A stretch of 61,313 nucleotides of DNA, taken from IMG/VR virus record IMGVR_UViG_3300005099_000009, positions 1 to 61,313 of that record. The stretch is one strand, 5' to 3'. A program made the translations under genes and the position numbers. This DNA comes from a virus. This document shows, piece after piece, positions 1-8,609 of this stretch (positions are counted from its first letter, which is position 1; each line of letters begins with the position of its first letter). The notes below the pieces were generated by a model, which was not told the DNA's origin, did no database searches, and was given only the letters and a program-made list of their open reading frames with translations.

Positions 1-167
1 CGGCGGGCTGGGCCACGGCCGCCGGGCCCGGCTGGGCAGCGAGGCCCGTCGTGCAGGAGATACACTACCATTACCACGAGGCCCCCGGCGTCACGCCGGA
101 GGCGAGGGCCAGCCTGCGGCAGGACTTCGAGGCCATGGAGCTTTACGCCAGGTTGCGCTACAGGTAG
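1..167 (+). CDS. Tape measure protein, C-terminal fragment
   Basis: Open frame entering from the left edge (codons begin at base 3) and stopping at TAG 165-167, about 54 residues. It has an Ala/Gly-rich stretch followed by a charged tail with an HYHYHE cluster. It sits directly before the distal tail gene, where the tape measure gene normally ends. The frame matches that of the tape measure gene cut at the right edge: its last base plus bases 1-2 make one codon. The two pieces are therefore probably one gene on a circular map, giving a product of about 525 residues. The sequence alone is too short to identify by family. Confidence 0.6.
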   Translation, partial: AGWATAAGPGWAARPVVQEIHYHYHEAPGVTPEARASLRQDFEAMELYARLRYR

Positions 168-172
168 GGAAG

Positions 173-976
173 ATGGACTTCTACTGGATCGACCCGGGCG
201 GCAACGTGACGCAGCTGGGCCAGACGTCCAGCACCAAGGTGAAGGAATGGAGCGGGCTGGGAATGGCCCCCTTGGAGCACTTCGTCCAAGGCTTGCCTTG
301 GGAGCACCGCCGCTACCACCGTGGGCTCAAGTTCAAGCCGCGCGTGGTGCAGCTCGCCGTCTGGGACTTTCGGGCTACGGCCAGCGAGCAGGACGCCCGC
401 CAGACGGCGCTGCTCGCGGCCCTCAACCCCGACAGGGGCGAGGGCACGCTCAAGATCGTCCTCGACGACGGCACGATTCGCTATTTGGACTGCTACGTTC
501 AAGAGGGCCCGGACTTCGCCAGTAGCGACAGGCCGCGCTGGGGCGGCTCGCAGTTCTACACCGTGCGCTTCGTGGCCCTCGATCCTTTCCTCTACGATCC
601 CGACCAGAAGAGCGCCAGCGCCAGCTTCAACGGCAGCACGGCGGTGACCTTCACCTGCGCGAACGGCGGGCATATTGATACCTACCCCATTATCACTCTC
701 AGCGGCCCGGTCACTAACCCTAAAGTCACGCTGGTCGCCACGGGCGAATATATCGAGCTCAGCTACGACTTGGCGTCGGGCGACACGATCACCATAGACT
801 GCGAGGCGGGGACGATCTACCTCAACGGCTCGACCGACCTCATTGACAAGCTCACAAAGCCCAGCACGTTCTTCTCCTTGCCGCGCGGCTCGCAGATCTT
901 GAAGCTCACGGCCTCGGCGGGCACCGGCTCGGCTACCGTGGCCTGGTACGATAAATTCTTGGGCTTAGGAGGGTAA
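173..976 (+). CDS. Distal tail protein (Dit-like)
   Basis: 267 residues, about the usual size of siphovirus distal tail proteins (Sipho_tail family). The N-terminal half contains the belt-type sequence with NPDRGEGTLKI near residue 88. The C-terminal half has the galectin-like pattern PIITLSGPVTNPKV, then GDTITID, then FFSLPRGSQIL. Dit forms the hexameric hub joining tail tube to baseplate. It lies right after the tape measure end and upstream of the tail hub gene, the standard siphovirus order. ATG is preceded by GGTAGGGAAG. Confidence 0.85.
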   Translation: MDFYWIDPGGNVTQLGQTSSTKVKEWSGLGMAPLEHFVQGLPWEHRRYHRGLKFKPRVVQLAVWDFRATASEQDARQTALLAALNPDRGEGTLKIVLDDGTIRYLDCYVQEGPDFASSDRPRWGGSQFYTVRFVALDPFLYDPDQKSASASFNGSTAVTFTCANGGHIDTYPIITLSGPVTNPKVTLVATGEYIELSYDLASGDTITIDCEAGTIYLNGSTDLIDKLTKPSTFFSLPRGSQILKLTASAGTGSATVAWYDKFLGLGG

Positions 977-980
977 GGAA

Positions 981-1481
981 ATGCCAGCGACGGTGAAGAT
1001 TTACAGCTACCACGGCTCGACCCCTTCGGGGTCGGACGTGACGGACAGCACCATCCGCTTCAAGACGGCGGACAACGACGCGCAGGATACGTCCAACCCG
1101 ATTGTCATCCCCGATTCGGGCACCAACTACAGCTACATCAAGCAGCTTGCGCTCTACGCCGAGACCTCGCCGAGCGGCACGATAGACAATGTCAAGTTCT
1201 ACGGCCCCGGCAGCTTGGGCTGGACGGGCTGCGGCTGCTACGTGACCACGAGCTCGACCTACACCGACCCGACGACCCAGCAGGACACGGCCCTCTCGGG
1301 TTGGACGGACAACTTCGGCAGCTACACATCATCCAGCCCCCTGAGCGTGGCGGGCAGCATCAGCAACCCCGACACGGGCAGGGTCAGCGACTACGTCGTC
1401 CTGCAGCTCGGCGTGGAGAGCACGGCGGAACCCGGAGTGCAGTCGTCGGTGCAAATTACAATGCGCTACGACGAGACTTAG
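981..1481 (+). CDS. Putative minor tail or virion protein
   Basis: 166 residues, Ser/Thr/Gly/Tyr-rich, no membrane segment and no motif I recognise. The composition, with alternating polar and hydrophobic residues, fits a beta-sandwich virion protein. It starts 4 bases after the Dit stop with AGGAGGGTAAGGA before the ATG, so it is cotranscribed with the tail genes. Its position suggests a tail-tip component, but that is inference from context only. Confidence 0.65.
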   Translation: MPATVKIYSYHGSTPSGSDVTDSTIRFKTADNDAQDTSNPIVIPDSGTNYSYIKQLALYAETSPSGTIDNVKFYGPGSLGWTGCGCYVTTSSTYTDPTTQQDTALSGWTDNFGSYTSSSPLSVAGSISNPDTGRVSDYVVLQLGVESTAEPGVQSSVQITMRYDET

Positions 1482-1526
1482 GCATAGCGAGCCGAATGCC
1501 ATCGGCGGGAGGGAAGACGCAATACA

Positions 1527-1943
1527 ATGCGCGACTGGTACGACTGGGAGGCTTGGGGCGAGGGGGGCTACAGGCTTCCCCGCTTCGGGCCCGATGGGGA
1601 AGAAAACAGTACGGCGCACATTGACCGAGAGCGGGTGCGGGCGGTCGTGGTGAAGCGCCGTCCCGACGGGCGCGTGCTGTTCGTCCAGCATGTTGACCCG
1701 TCGAAGGGCGAGCGCCTGATCGCCTTCGCCCGCGTTTACGTTACTTGCGGGAAAGGCGAGTTCCGCGTGTTCGTCGTCGGCTGGCAGCGCACTGTCGGGG
1801 GCAGGAACGTGAAGGTGCTCAACTATATCCTGCCCGATGGCACAGTGCACTCGTCGAGCAATGATGATTTGCCAGCAATCAATTTGATTGGGTTGATGGC
1901 CGTAAATCGGCCGAAGGAGGATAAATTATGCCAAAGCGCTTGA
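1527..1943 (+). CDS. Hypothetical tail-module protein
   Basis: 138 residues, not recognised. The N-terminus is rich in Trp, Asp and Gly; the middle (VRAVVVKRR to FVVGWQR) looks like beta structure. The last 16 bases overlap the next gene, a sign of translational coupling. No catalytic motif is visible. Confidence 0.6.
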   Translation: MRDWYDWEAWGEGGYRLPRFGPDGEENSTAHIDRERVRAVVVKRRPDGRVLFVQHVDPSKGERLIAFARVYVTCGKGEFRVFVVGWQRTVGGRNVKVLNYILPDGTVHSSSNDDLPAINLIGLMAVNRPKEDKLCQSA

Positions 1944-2416
1944 AGATCGTGAAGGTTCGCATTCGCCGAGGGGGTCCGAGCGAGGACATGATGGTGTATC
2001 CGTCTCGTTACGATGCGCAAGAAGTGGACCGCTGTGGCATCGGCCCGCTCAATCTCCAGAGAGGTGCTGGGGCCTACTCAGGCCACATCGGATTGGGTGG
2101 CGACGAAGAGTGGTGCCTCATTGCTTTGCCGCCCGATCTGGCCGCCGAGTACGCCAAAGATCCCGATATGGAGATCGTTACCGTAGACGAAGCCGATGCC
2201 CTCATGGAGGAGTGGCGGAAGTTTCGGGGCGAACCTGAGATTCTTATCAATGACCCGGACCGCCTGCGCCTGATTCACTTGAAGATAGCGAGGGGCCTCC
2301 AGCCCAGTCAGGAGGACCTGAAAGCGCTTGATCCCGACGACGACACGCCAGGCGTGGTGCGGCGGCTCTGGTCTCTGCGCAGGCTGGCCCAAAAGGCGGG
2401 GATTCAATTTGAGTAG
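1928..2416 (+). CDS. Hypothetical tail-module protein
   Basis: 162 residues, not recognised. ATG follows a strong AAGGAGG at about 1915. Acidic middle region (DEADALMEEW) and a C-terminal basic helix (RRLWSLRRLAQKAG). It overlaps both neighbours by a few bases and is therefore part of one translationally coupled run from the distal tail gene to the tail fibre gene. Confidence 0.65.
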   Translation: MPKRLKIVKVRIRRGGPSEDMMVYPSRYDAQEVDRCGIGPLNLQRGAGAYSGHIGLGGDEEWCLIALPPDLAAEYAKDPDMEIVTVDEADALMEEWRKFRGEPEILINDPDRLRLIHLKIARGLQPSQEDLKALDPDDDTPGVVRRLWSLRRLAQKAGIQFE

Positions 2417-2996
2417 AGTCTGTATTTCTATAGCTACAAAAGGTTACATCCGGGCCGAGACGGTGGAGTGGCTACTGGCCGAGTTCGTGCGGCTGGCCCC
2501 GAACGTTGAGGTGCACATCGTTTGCACCCGCAAGCCGCTCATGCATGCTCGCAACGAGCAGGTGTGGCGCTTCTTGGCCGGCCGTTGCACGCACCTATTC
2601 ATCTTGGACAGCGATTGCCTGCCGCAGCCCGACACCATTCGGCGCTTGCTGGCCTATGGCAAGCCGATCATCTCGGCGCCGCACTCTTGCCTGATTAACG
2701 GCGAGCGCGGCCTGATGGTGGTTGACCCGGCCCCTAACGGGAAGGGTTATGTGCAGCATTATCCCCTACGGGGGCTTCAAGGCCCGAATGTGCGGGTGGG
2801 TTGCGGTGGCCTACTCATTGCGAGAGAAGTTTTTGAGACGTTGGAGCCGCCATGGTTCAAGTTTGAGTACGATAGGCGAGGATGCTTGAAGAAAGGTGAG
2901 GATTTTCACTTCTGCGAGAAAGCTTTGGCTGCCGGCTATGAGATATGGGCGCAGTGCGACCTTTGGCAGAAACACTGGTGTGGGGAGTGGATATAG
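2409..2996 (+). CDS. GT-A type glycosyltransferase-like protein
   Basis: About 195 residues from a TTG start at 2409 that overlaps the upstream stop and has GGCGGGG 6-7 bases before it; an ATG further upstream would add a non-conserved leader. The sequence has the start of a Rossmann-like GT-A fold, MHARNEQVW, then the metal-binding DSD in FILDSDCLP, then VGCGGLLIARE and FKFEYD, a pattern seen in family-2-like glycosyltransferases of phages. It would transfer a nucleotide-sugar unit. The location inside the tail genes suggests a virion protein or host-surface target (inference). Confidence 0.65.
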   Translation: MSRVCISIATKGYIRAETVEWLLAEFVRLAPNVEVHIVCTRKPLMHARNEQVWRFLAGRCTHLFILDSDCLPQPDTIRRLLAYGKPIISAPHSCLINGERGLMVVDPAPNGKGYVQHYPLRGLQGPNVRVGCGGLLIAREVFETLEPPWFKFEYDRRGCLKKGEDFHFCEKALAAGYEIWAQCDLWQKHWCGEWI

Positions 2997-5900
2997 ATGG
3001 GCAATGTAATCAGTGCAGACTTTGATGCCGACAAGCATTACCGACACTCCGGATTTAGTTCGACAATCACGGATAGTTATACCTCGCCAGGGATTCAGCC
3101 TTGGGGTATCACTTGGGACGGCGACAATGTAATCAGCGCGGACCAAGATGCTGCTAAGCATTACAAGCACTCGGGATTCAGTTCTACAATTACTGCCAGC
3201 TATGCGTCCCCTGATATCGCTCCTAACGGTATCACTTGGGATGGCGACAATGTAATCAGCGCCGGCGGGGTCGCTTATAAGCATTACAAGCACTCTGGGT
3301 TCAGTGCGACGATCACCAATAGCTATTCAGCAACTAGATACGACACCGACGGCCTTACTTGGGATGGTAATAATGTAATCGGTACAAGCAGCGCTTATGA
3401 TAAACATTGCAAGCACTCGGGATTCAGCTCTACCATTACGGCCAGCTATTCGACGCCGGCGAAAGAGCCTCGGGGCGTCACTTGGGATGGCGACAATGTA
3501 ATCAGCGCGGACTTGGATGCCGATAAGCATTACAAGCACTCTGGGTTCAGTTCTACTATCACCGACAGCTACACCAGCCCGGGCAGCAGACCCATGGGCA
3601 TCACTTGGGATGAGCGGTATGCAAACGAGCCGCCCTCCTCACCCACCTCCCTCTTGTGCGAGGGGCAGATAAACCCCACAGGCGTAACAGACTTCACGCC
3701 CGAATTCAGCGCCATCTATAATGATCCCGACAGCGGTGATATTGCCACGCACGCCCAAATCCAAGTAGATGATGATTCGAGCTTTGCTAGCCCTATTTGG
3801 GATAGTGGCTGGCTTGATATCTCCGATGTCACCGAGGGCAGCCGTTGTGCTGACATCAGCTACGCGGGGCCCGCGCTCAGCCTCAACGCGCAGAAGTACT
3901 ATTGGCGCATCCGCTTTAAGGACGACGATGGGGCAGAAGGCAGTTGGAGCACCGAGGAAGCTTACTTCATCATGGCAGGGGAGCAGTCTTGCTCCTTGGA
4001 CGCGCTGCTTAAGGGCGTCTACGATAGGCAGGTCCAGCTGGATGCGCTGCTCAAGCTGACGAGCACGCGCCAAGCCCAAGTGGACGCCGGCCTCAAGGGC
4101 ACCTTAACAATTGAAACCAATCTGGACGCCAGCCTCAAGGGCACGCAGGTCCGGCAGGCCAGCTTGGACGTCGTGCTCAAGAAGCAGTACGAGCGCCAGG
4201 CCCAAGTTGACGCCGACCTCAAAGGCACGCTCGCGCGCCAAGCCCAAGTGGACGCCGATCTCAAGGGCACCCTAGCGGCCGGCGCCCTTCTCGACGCCCT
4301 CCTCAAGAAGCGCTATACGCGCCAAGCTGCCCTTGACGCCCAACTGGTCTGGCGGCTGACGGCCCAAGCCTCGCTGGACGCGCTTCTCCAAGCGACCTGC
4401 ACCAAATCGGCCAGCTTGGACGCGCTGCTCAAGACCGTCGTCGCGAAGTCTTGCGCGCTAGACGCGCTCCTCCAGTCGGCCCCGCCTGAGCTTACTTGGG
4501 TCAACGTCTACGACTCCGACGGCAACCTCAAGGCCCGCGTCCGGGAGTGGCAAAGCTTGACCTACACCGTCCGCTCCAACAAGCCTGGCACCTTGGAGCT
4601 TAAGTTACACAAGGATGCTCAAGGCTTCGATTACTTAATGGACGGCAACCAGGTGGAGGTCTGGCGCAACGGGGAGGCAGTCTGGGCGGGGATCATCGTC
4701 TCTGAGGAGTTCGGCTACGACGAGGCAGGCGCGCCCTCGGCCTACCGCGTCATCGGCGCCTACGACTTCAACATCCTGCCCTACAAGCGCATAGTCGAGC
4801 GCCCGGCGGGCCAAGACCTGCGCTCCCACACGGGCAAGGTGGACGACGTGATGCGGCAGTTCGTTCGCGACTGCTTGGAGCCGGGCACCGCTTCGGCCAG
4901 CCGGGCCGTGACGGGCTTCTCCGTGGAGGCCGACCAGAGCCTGCATCCCGACACCAAGACCTTGGCGGGCGGCCCGAAGGATACCCTAGGCGGCCTCCTG
5001 GAGAAGTGGGCCGACGCCTACAGCGTGGATTGGTGGATCGAGGCCAGCTTGGGCACCTCGCCCAGCTACACCTTCAGGTGCAAGTACCCCCAGCGCGGCA
5101 GCGACAGGACCGACAGCGTCGTCTTCACCATCAACCGCAAGAACGTCACCAAGCTGCGCCTCTGGTCGGACAGCGTGGACAAGGCCAACTACGTTTACGT
5201 CGGCGGGCCCGGCGAGGGCGCGGCCCAGACGGTGCAGGGCTACTACAGCGGGAGCAGCGAGCCGACGGGCCTCGACCGCTGGGAGGCCTTCGTGCCCGCG
5301 CCCGACGCCCAATACGCCGACCAGCTCGAGGTTTACGGCGAGGCGTGGCTAGACGCCTACGGCCAACCCGTGACGGGCGTGGAGTTCGAGCTCGCGCCGA
5401 GCGAGGCCGCCAGGTGGCACTCCGATTGGGACGTGGGCGACCTGGTGACGGTCTACGACCCCTGGAGCAATACGACCCGCGAGGCCAAGGTAGAGGAGGT
5501 CACCGTCGCCATCGGCGAAGACGGCGTGGAGCGGATAAGCGTGGTCGTGGGCGACCCCAGGCCCAGCAAGTGGGAGCTCCTGCAGAGCCGCGTCGGGCCT
5601 TACTCCAGCTTCAACGACCAAGCCCCGCCCGACACGCCGACTGGCCTCAGCTACTCGACCGGCACTTACCAAGACGACCAGGGCGTCTGGCACGCCAAAT
5701 TGGAGCTCGACTGGGACGACAACAGCGAGCTCGACTTGGCGGGCTACGTGGCGGAGATCAAGCGCAGCGGCGAGACCAAGTGGCAGGCTCAGCGGGTCAC
5801 CGAAAGCGGGGCCGTCTTCGAGGGCCTGGAGCTGGGCGGCAGCTACTACGCCCGCGTCAAGGCGATTGACCGGGCGGGCAATGAGAGCAGCTACGCCAAT

Positions 5901-6956
5901 TTCGCCGGGGGTTCAGCCATTCAGATGCCTACTGACACCTATGCCCCGGCAACGCCAACCGGCCTGACCGTTACCGCCGCCAAAAAAGCAATCGTTATCA
6001 CAGTCGACAAGAACACCGAAAAAGATTGGGCGGGCAATGAGTTTCATGTTAGCACAACCTCAGGCTTCACACCCAACTCTTCCACCCTTGTATATTCGGG
6101 CAAAGCAACCTCGTATACTTATAATTGTCCAACTTATGACACGTATTACGTGCGCGTGCGGGCTTATGATACGAGCGGCAACTTTAGCGATTACACGGAT
6201 GAGGCATCTGCTACCCCCGAACGGGTGGTCGGGATACAAGGCGACGTTGGCCCCAACACAATTCCTGACTCGGCTATCATCGAATGCGATTGGGCAAAGA
6301 TTACCAATGTGACGATTGTAGACGCCGACATTCAGAATTGCAGCGTGAATAAGCTTACAACGGGAGGCTTGTCGGCAGAAATTACGGTTCAATCAGGAGG
6401 CAAGATTCAAGTCGGTGGCACATTCGTAATTGATGATACGGCGATAAAGGTTTATGGAGAGGGTTCTCTACGATTCTACAGTTCGGACGGAGCAACTTAT
6501 CAGACGATTTATCATGACGGGGCGGAAATCCACGCCCAAGGGATGAGAGTTGACAGCACCATACAGGCCTATGGTGGCTTGGCAACCCACAGCACTGTGC
6601 GGCCCCAAACGGCAGACTCGGAGTATTGCGGGACAGATAGCCTATATTGGTATGTTGTGTCTTGCCATTACCTCCACGCAGATGGAATTGGAAGCCATCT
6701 GGACGGCGACGTGCTCTGTTACGATGACTTTCTTCCGAGCAGCGATAACGCGTATGATTGCGGGAACGCCTCCAGGCGCTGGGCGCTGGTTCGCGGCGTG
6801 ACGGTCACAAGCGGCGACCTTGGGTTTGAGGAGAAGGTATGCCCTATTTGCGGTCGTGCGTTCAAGGAGGGAGACGAACTAGTTCTCCGCGTCAAGAAGG
6901 TCTTAGATGACCAGATTCTTACGGTTCCGATGCATAAGAGCTGCAGGAGGAGTTGA
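2997..6956 (+). CDS. Modular tail hub/fibre protein
   Basis: 1319 residues. Blocks in order: (a) residues 2-205, five repeats of about 41 residues ending in ITWDGD, likely a beta-propeller; (b) residues 207-330, a fibronectin-III-like domain; (c) residues 334-493, twelve 14-residue LDALLK units, probably helical; (d) about 498-880, a tail-hub (Tal/gp37-like) domain starting ELTWVNVYDSDG; (e) two fibronectin-III-like domains, each starting near PTGL; (f) a fibre shaft and a C-terminal zinc-type motif CPICGRAF with distal HKSC. It follows the Dit region and is presumably the baseplate hub fused to receptor-binding parts. ATG directly follows the previous stop, with GGGGAG upstream. Confidence 0.8.
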   Translation: MGNVISADFDADKHYRHSGFSSTITDSYTSPGIQPWGITWDGDNVISADQDAAKHYKHSGFSSTITASYASPDIAPNGITWDGDNVISAGGVAYKHYKHSGFSATITNSYSATRYDTDGLTWDGNNVIGTSSAYDKHCKHSGFSSTITASYSTPAKEPRGVTWDGDNVISADLDADKHYKHSGFSSTITDSYTSPGSRPMGITWDERYANEPPSSPTSLLCEGQINPTGVTDFTPEFSAIYNDPDSGDIATHAQIQVDDDSSFASPIWDSGWLDISDVTEGSRCADISYAGPALSLNAQKYYWRIRFKDDDGAEGSWSTEEAYFIMAGEQSCSLDALLKGVYDRQVQLDALLKLTSTRQAQVDAGLKGTLTIETNLDASLKGTQVRQASLDVVLKKQYERQAQVDADLKGTLARQAQVDADLKGTLAAGALLDALLKKRYTRQAALDAQLVWRLTAQASLDALLQATCTKSASLDALLKTVVAKSCALDALLQSAPPELTWVNVYDSDGNLKARVREWQSLTYTVRSNKPGTLELKLHKDAQGFDYLMDGNQVEVWRNGEAVWAGIIVSEEFGYDEAGAPSAYRVIGAYDFNILPYKRIVERPAGQDLRSHTGKVDDVMRQFVRDCLEPGTASASRAVTGFSVEADQSLHPDTKTLAGGPKDTLGGLLEKWADAYSVDWWIEASLGTSPSYTFRCKYPQRGSDRTDSVVFTINRKNVTKLRLWSDSVDKANYVYVGGPGEGAAQTVQGYYSGSSEPTGLDRWEAFVPAPDAQYADQLEVYGEAWLDAYGQPVTGVEFELAPSEAARWHSDWDVGDLVTVYDPWSNTTREAKVEEVTVAIGEDGVERISVVVGDPRPSKWELLQSRVGPYSSFNDQAPPDTPTGLSYSTGTYQDDQGVWHAKLELDWDDNSELDLAGYVAEIKRSGETKWQAQRVTESGAVFEGLELGGSYYARVKAIDRAGNESSYANFAGGSAIQMPTDTYAPATPTGLTVTAAKKAIVITVDKNTEKDWAGNEFHVSTTSGFTPNSSTLVYSGKATSYTYNCPTYDTYYVRVRAYDTSGNFSDYTDEASATPERVVGIQGDVGPNTIPDSAIIECDWAKITNVTIVDADIQNCSVNKLTTGGLSAEITVQSGGKIQVGGTFVIDDTAIKVYGEGSLRFYSSDGATYQTIYHDGAEIHAQGMRVDSTIQAYGGLATHSTVRPQTADSEYCGTDSLYWYVVSCHYLHADGIGSHLDGDVLCYDDFLPSSDNAYDCGNASRRWALVRGVTVTSGDLGFEEKVCPICGRAFKEGDELVLRVKKVLDDQILTVPMHKSCRRS
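3000..3611 (+). repeat. Five propeller-like 41-residue repeats
   Basis: Each unit reads roughly NVISAD..A.KHYKHSGFSSTIT.SY..P...P.GITWDGD, and the DNA units are also clearly similar. Five units suggest a small beta-propeller at the N-terminus of the tail protein, a common sugar- or surface-binding scaffold. The coding frame is intact throughout. Confidence 0.8.
3996..4475 (+). repeat. Twelve 42-bp (14-residue) tandem units
   Basis: Units follow the pattern LDALLKGxxxRQAQ, repeated 11 full times plus a partial twelfth beginning CTA at 4458. The strict 14-residue period of hydrophobic residues fits a helical or beta-roll spacer. Variation is by substitution, without length changes. Such spacers set reach or mediate trimer contacts in tail fibres (inference). 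Confidence 0.8.
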
Positions 6957-6958
6957 AA

Positions 6959-7189
6959 ATGCGGCAAATTACCATTGCCGACATCGAGCTCTTGAATATC
7001 TGCGTCAGAAAAGTTAAAGAGAGGATAGTTGTAGAGTGTTCCTATCGCTTCCTCGATGAAAAAGGGGCTCCGGTCCCCGTGTTCAACCGGCATCTCCAGT
7101 TGGAGCCGGAGGGCACAAGGCTTGCCCAAATAAAGAAGCTGCTTGAGCAAATCCATATGTGGGTAAAAGAGCGGGAGGAGTTGGCGTGA
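6959..7189 (+). CDS. Small hypothetical protein
   Basis: 76 residues from ATG 6959, preceded by GGAGGAG; a TTG two codons earlier is possible. Not recognised; mixed alpha/beta with a charged C-terminal helix (KKLLEQIHMWVKEREE). It overlaps the next start by one base (TGATG), so the two are translationally coupled. Confidence 0.55.
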   Translation: MRQITIADIELLNICVRKVKERIVVECSYRFLDEKGAPVPVFNRHLQLEPEGTRLAQIKKLLEQIHMWVKEREELA

Positions 7190-7368
7190 TGGCAACACGG
7201 CTGGTTTTGACGATTGTCTGGGAGCAAAATCGGGCGCCGGCGATTTCCATTGTGGAGCCCCAGAAAGCTCGGTTGGGCGACGTCTTGATGGCGCTGGCGG
7301 CAGCGCAAATGGCGTTGCTTTCGGGCTGGCAGCAATCGGATGAAGAGGGGGTTGAAAATGAAGGATAA
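7189..7368 (+). CDS. Small hypothetical protein
   Basis: 59 residues starting at the TGATG junction with the preceding gene, with GGGAGGAG upstream. Contains a hydrophobic helix (DVLMALAAAQMALLSG) that is too short and alanine-rich to be a sure membrane anchor. The 3' end overlaps the next ATG by 11 bases. Function unknown. Confidence 0.5.
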   Translation: MATRLVLTIVWEQNRAPAISIVEPQKARLGDVLMALAAAQMALLSGWQQSDEEGVENEG

Positions 7369-7597
7369 AATCTCAGATGATCAGGCCATCGCATATTTCA
7401 GGAAGATGTGGGGCCTGGATTCTTGGGGCAGGCTGCGCCGCCTATTCAGGCCCTCGGGCTACCTGATTGTAGCTGGCAATCTTGCCAAGCCGCCCGAATG
7501 GTGGCTGAGGGAAATGGAGGCCCGGTCCGAAATCGGGCGCAAGCACTTGGAAGTGCTGAAGAGGTATCTACAGAAAAAGCGGGAGGGAGAGCAATGA
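7358..7597 (+). CDS. Small hypothetical protein
   Basis: 79 residues, not recognised, basic, with predicted helices (WWLREMEARSEIGRKHLEVLKRYLQKK). The start follows GAGGGGG. Its stop overlaps the ATG of the caspase-like gene (ATGA), so the four small genes from 6959 form a coupled unit. Confidence 0.55.
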   Translation: MKDKISDDQAIAYFRKMWGLDSWGRLRRLFRPSGYLIVAGNLAKPPEWWLREMEARSEIGRKHLEVLKRYLQKKREGEQ

Positions 7598-8523
7598 AGA
7601 TCGTGTGCTGTGAGCCGGATTTCGACGTAGCGACCCACTGGTGGTACTACTGGGTGCGGGAGCTTGTCGCCAAGCCTGCGCGGAGGGCGGGCTACGAGGT
7701 TGTTGAGCTGTATGCTGCACAAGACAATCCGAGCACTTTCAGGGCCGAGATGCAGGATGCAATTTGGTTGGCAGGCGTTGGACACGGCAATGCGGATCAG
7801 TTCACGGGGCAAAATACAATGGTGCTGTTGGATGTCGCCAACCCTGCCGATGGCACATTAATGAAGGGGCGATTTTACGCTCCTTGCTCTTGCTCCACGG
7901 GCAAGCGCCTAGCACCTTGGCTGGTTGAGGCGGGCGCGGTCGCGGCTTGGGGCTATGCAGATCTGTTTTGGTTCGTTGTCGATCGCAATAATTGGCCCGA
8001 CGGCCATTGTCATTACTTCGCCGAATCGCACCATGCGGTGGACCGGGCCATGCTAATCGAGGGAAAGACTGTTCGGGAAGCTTACGAGGCGGCTTACGAT
8101 GCCTTCAGCAAGGCGATGCAGGAAGCCCCTGAGCAGTGCCGTCCGTACCTCATGCACGACAGGGACAATCTCGGATGGTGGGGCGACCCCGACGCGACCA
8201 TCACGGAGCCGCCGGAGCCCCCGCCCTCGGATCTGCGCATCACTGCTTTCTACAAATTCCGCGATGAGACGGAATGGACGCCGATTGGCGAAATGGAGCC
8301 GGCGGGTTTTGAATATCAGCTTACCTGGGAAGTGCCTCGGGAAGGTATATGCCGATTGAGATATGTAGCCGAGGAGGCCAGCGAGAGGGCCGAGGCCGAG
8401 ACGGGTGATTTCACGATCAAGTTTCCGCCATCAGGGATCACAATTACACCCGTCTACCCTCAAGGTGGCGAAACTATCGAAAGCCGAGAGATTAGGCTGC
8501 GCGTCAAGGTGGAAAAAGATTAG
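7594..8523 (+). CDS. Caspase-fold (peptidase C25-like) protein
   Basis: 309 residues from ATG 7594, which overlaps the upstream stop and has GGGAGGGAG before it. Residues 1-130 carry the two spaced motifs of caspase-like cysteine peptidases: a histidine in GVGHGNADQFTG (His64) and a cysteine in PCSCSTG (Cys100), after a hydrophobic strand; then AVAAWGYADLFWF. Residues from about 215 form an Ig/Bacteroides-type beta domain (PPPSDLRITAFY to VEKD). Gingipain-type folds cleave after basic residues. In a phage such a protein could be a virion maturation or host-attack protease. The fold call is by motif spacing only. Confidence 0.5.
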   Translation: MKIVCCEPDFDVATHWWYYWVRELVAKPARRAGYEVVELYAAQDNPSTFRAEMQDAIWLAGVGHGNADQFTGQNTMVLLDVANPADGTLMKGRFYAPCSCSTGKRLAPWLVEAGAVAAWGYADLFWFVVDRNNWPDGHCHYFAESHHAVDRAMLIEGKTVREAYEAAYDAFSKAMQEAPEQCRPYLMHDRDNLGWWGDPDATITEPPEPPPSDLRITAFYKFRDETEWTPIGEMEPAGFEYQLTWEVPREGICRLRYVAEEASERAEAETGDFTIKFPPSGITITPVYPQGGETIESREIRLRVKVEKD

Positions 8524-8609
8524 CTGCTGGTACCAAGTCCAAATCATGAGCCGTTAAACTTGGCAGGCATGTTCAGCTTGAGGTGTCATAACTATTCTGT
8601 TGTGGACAA

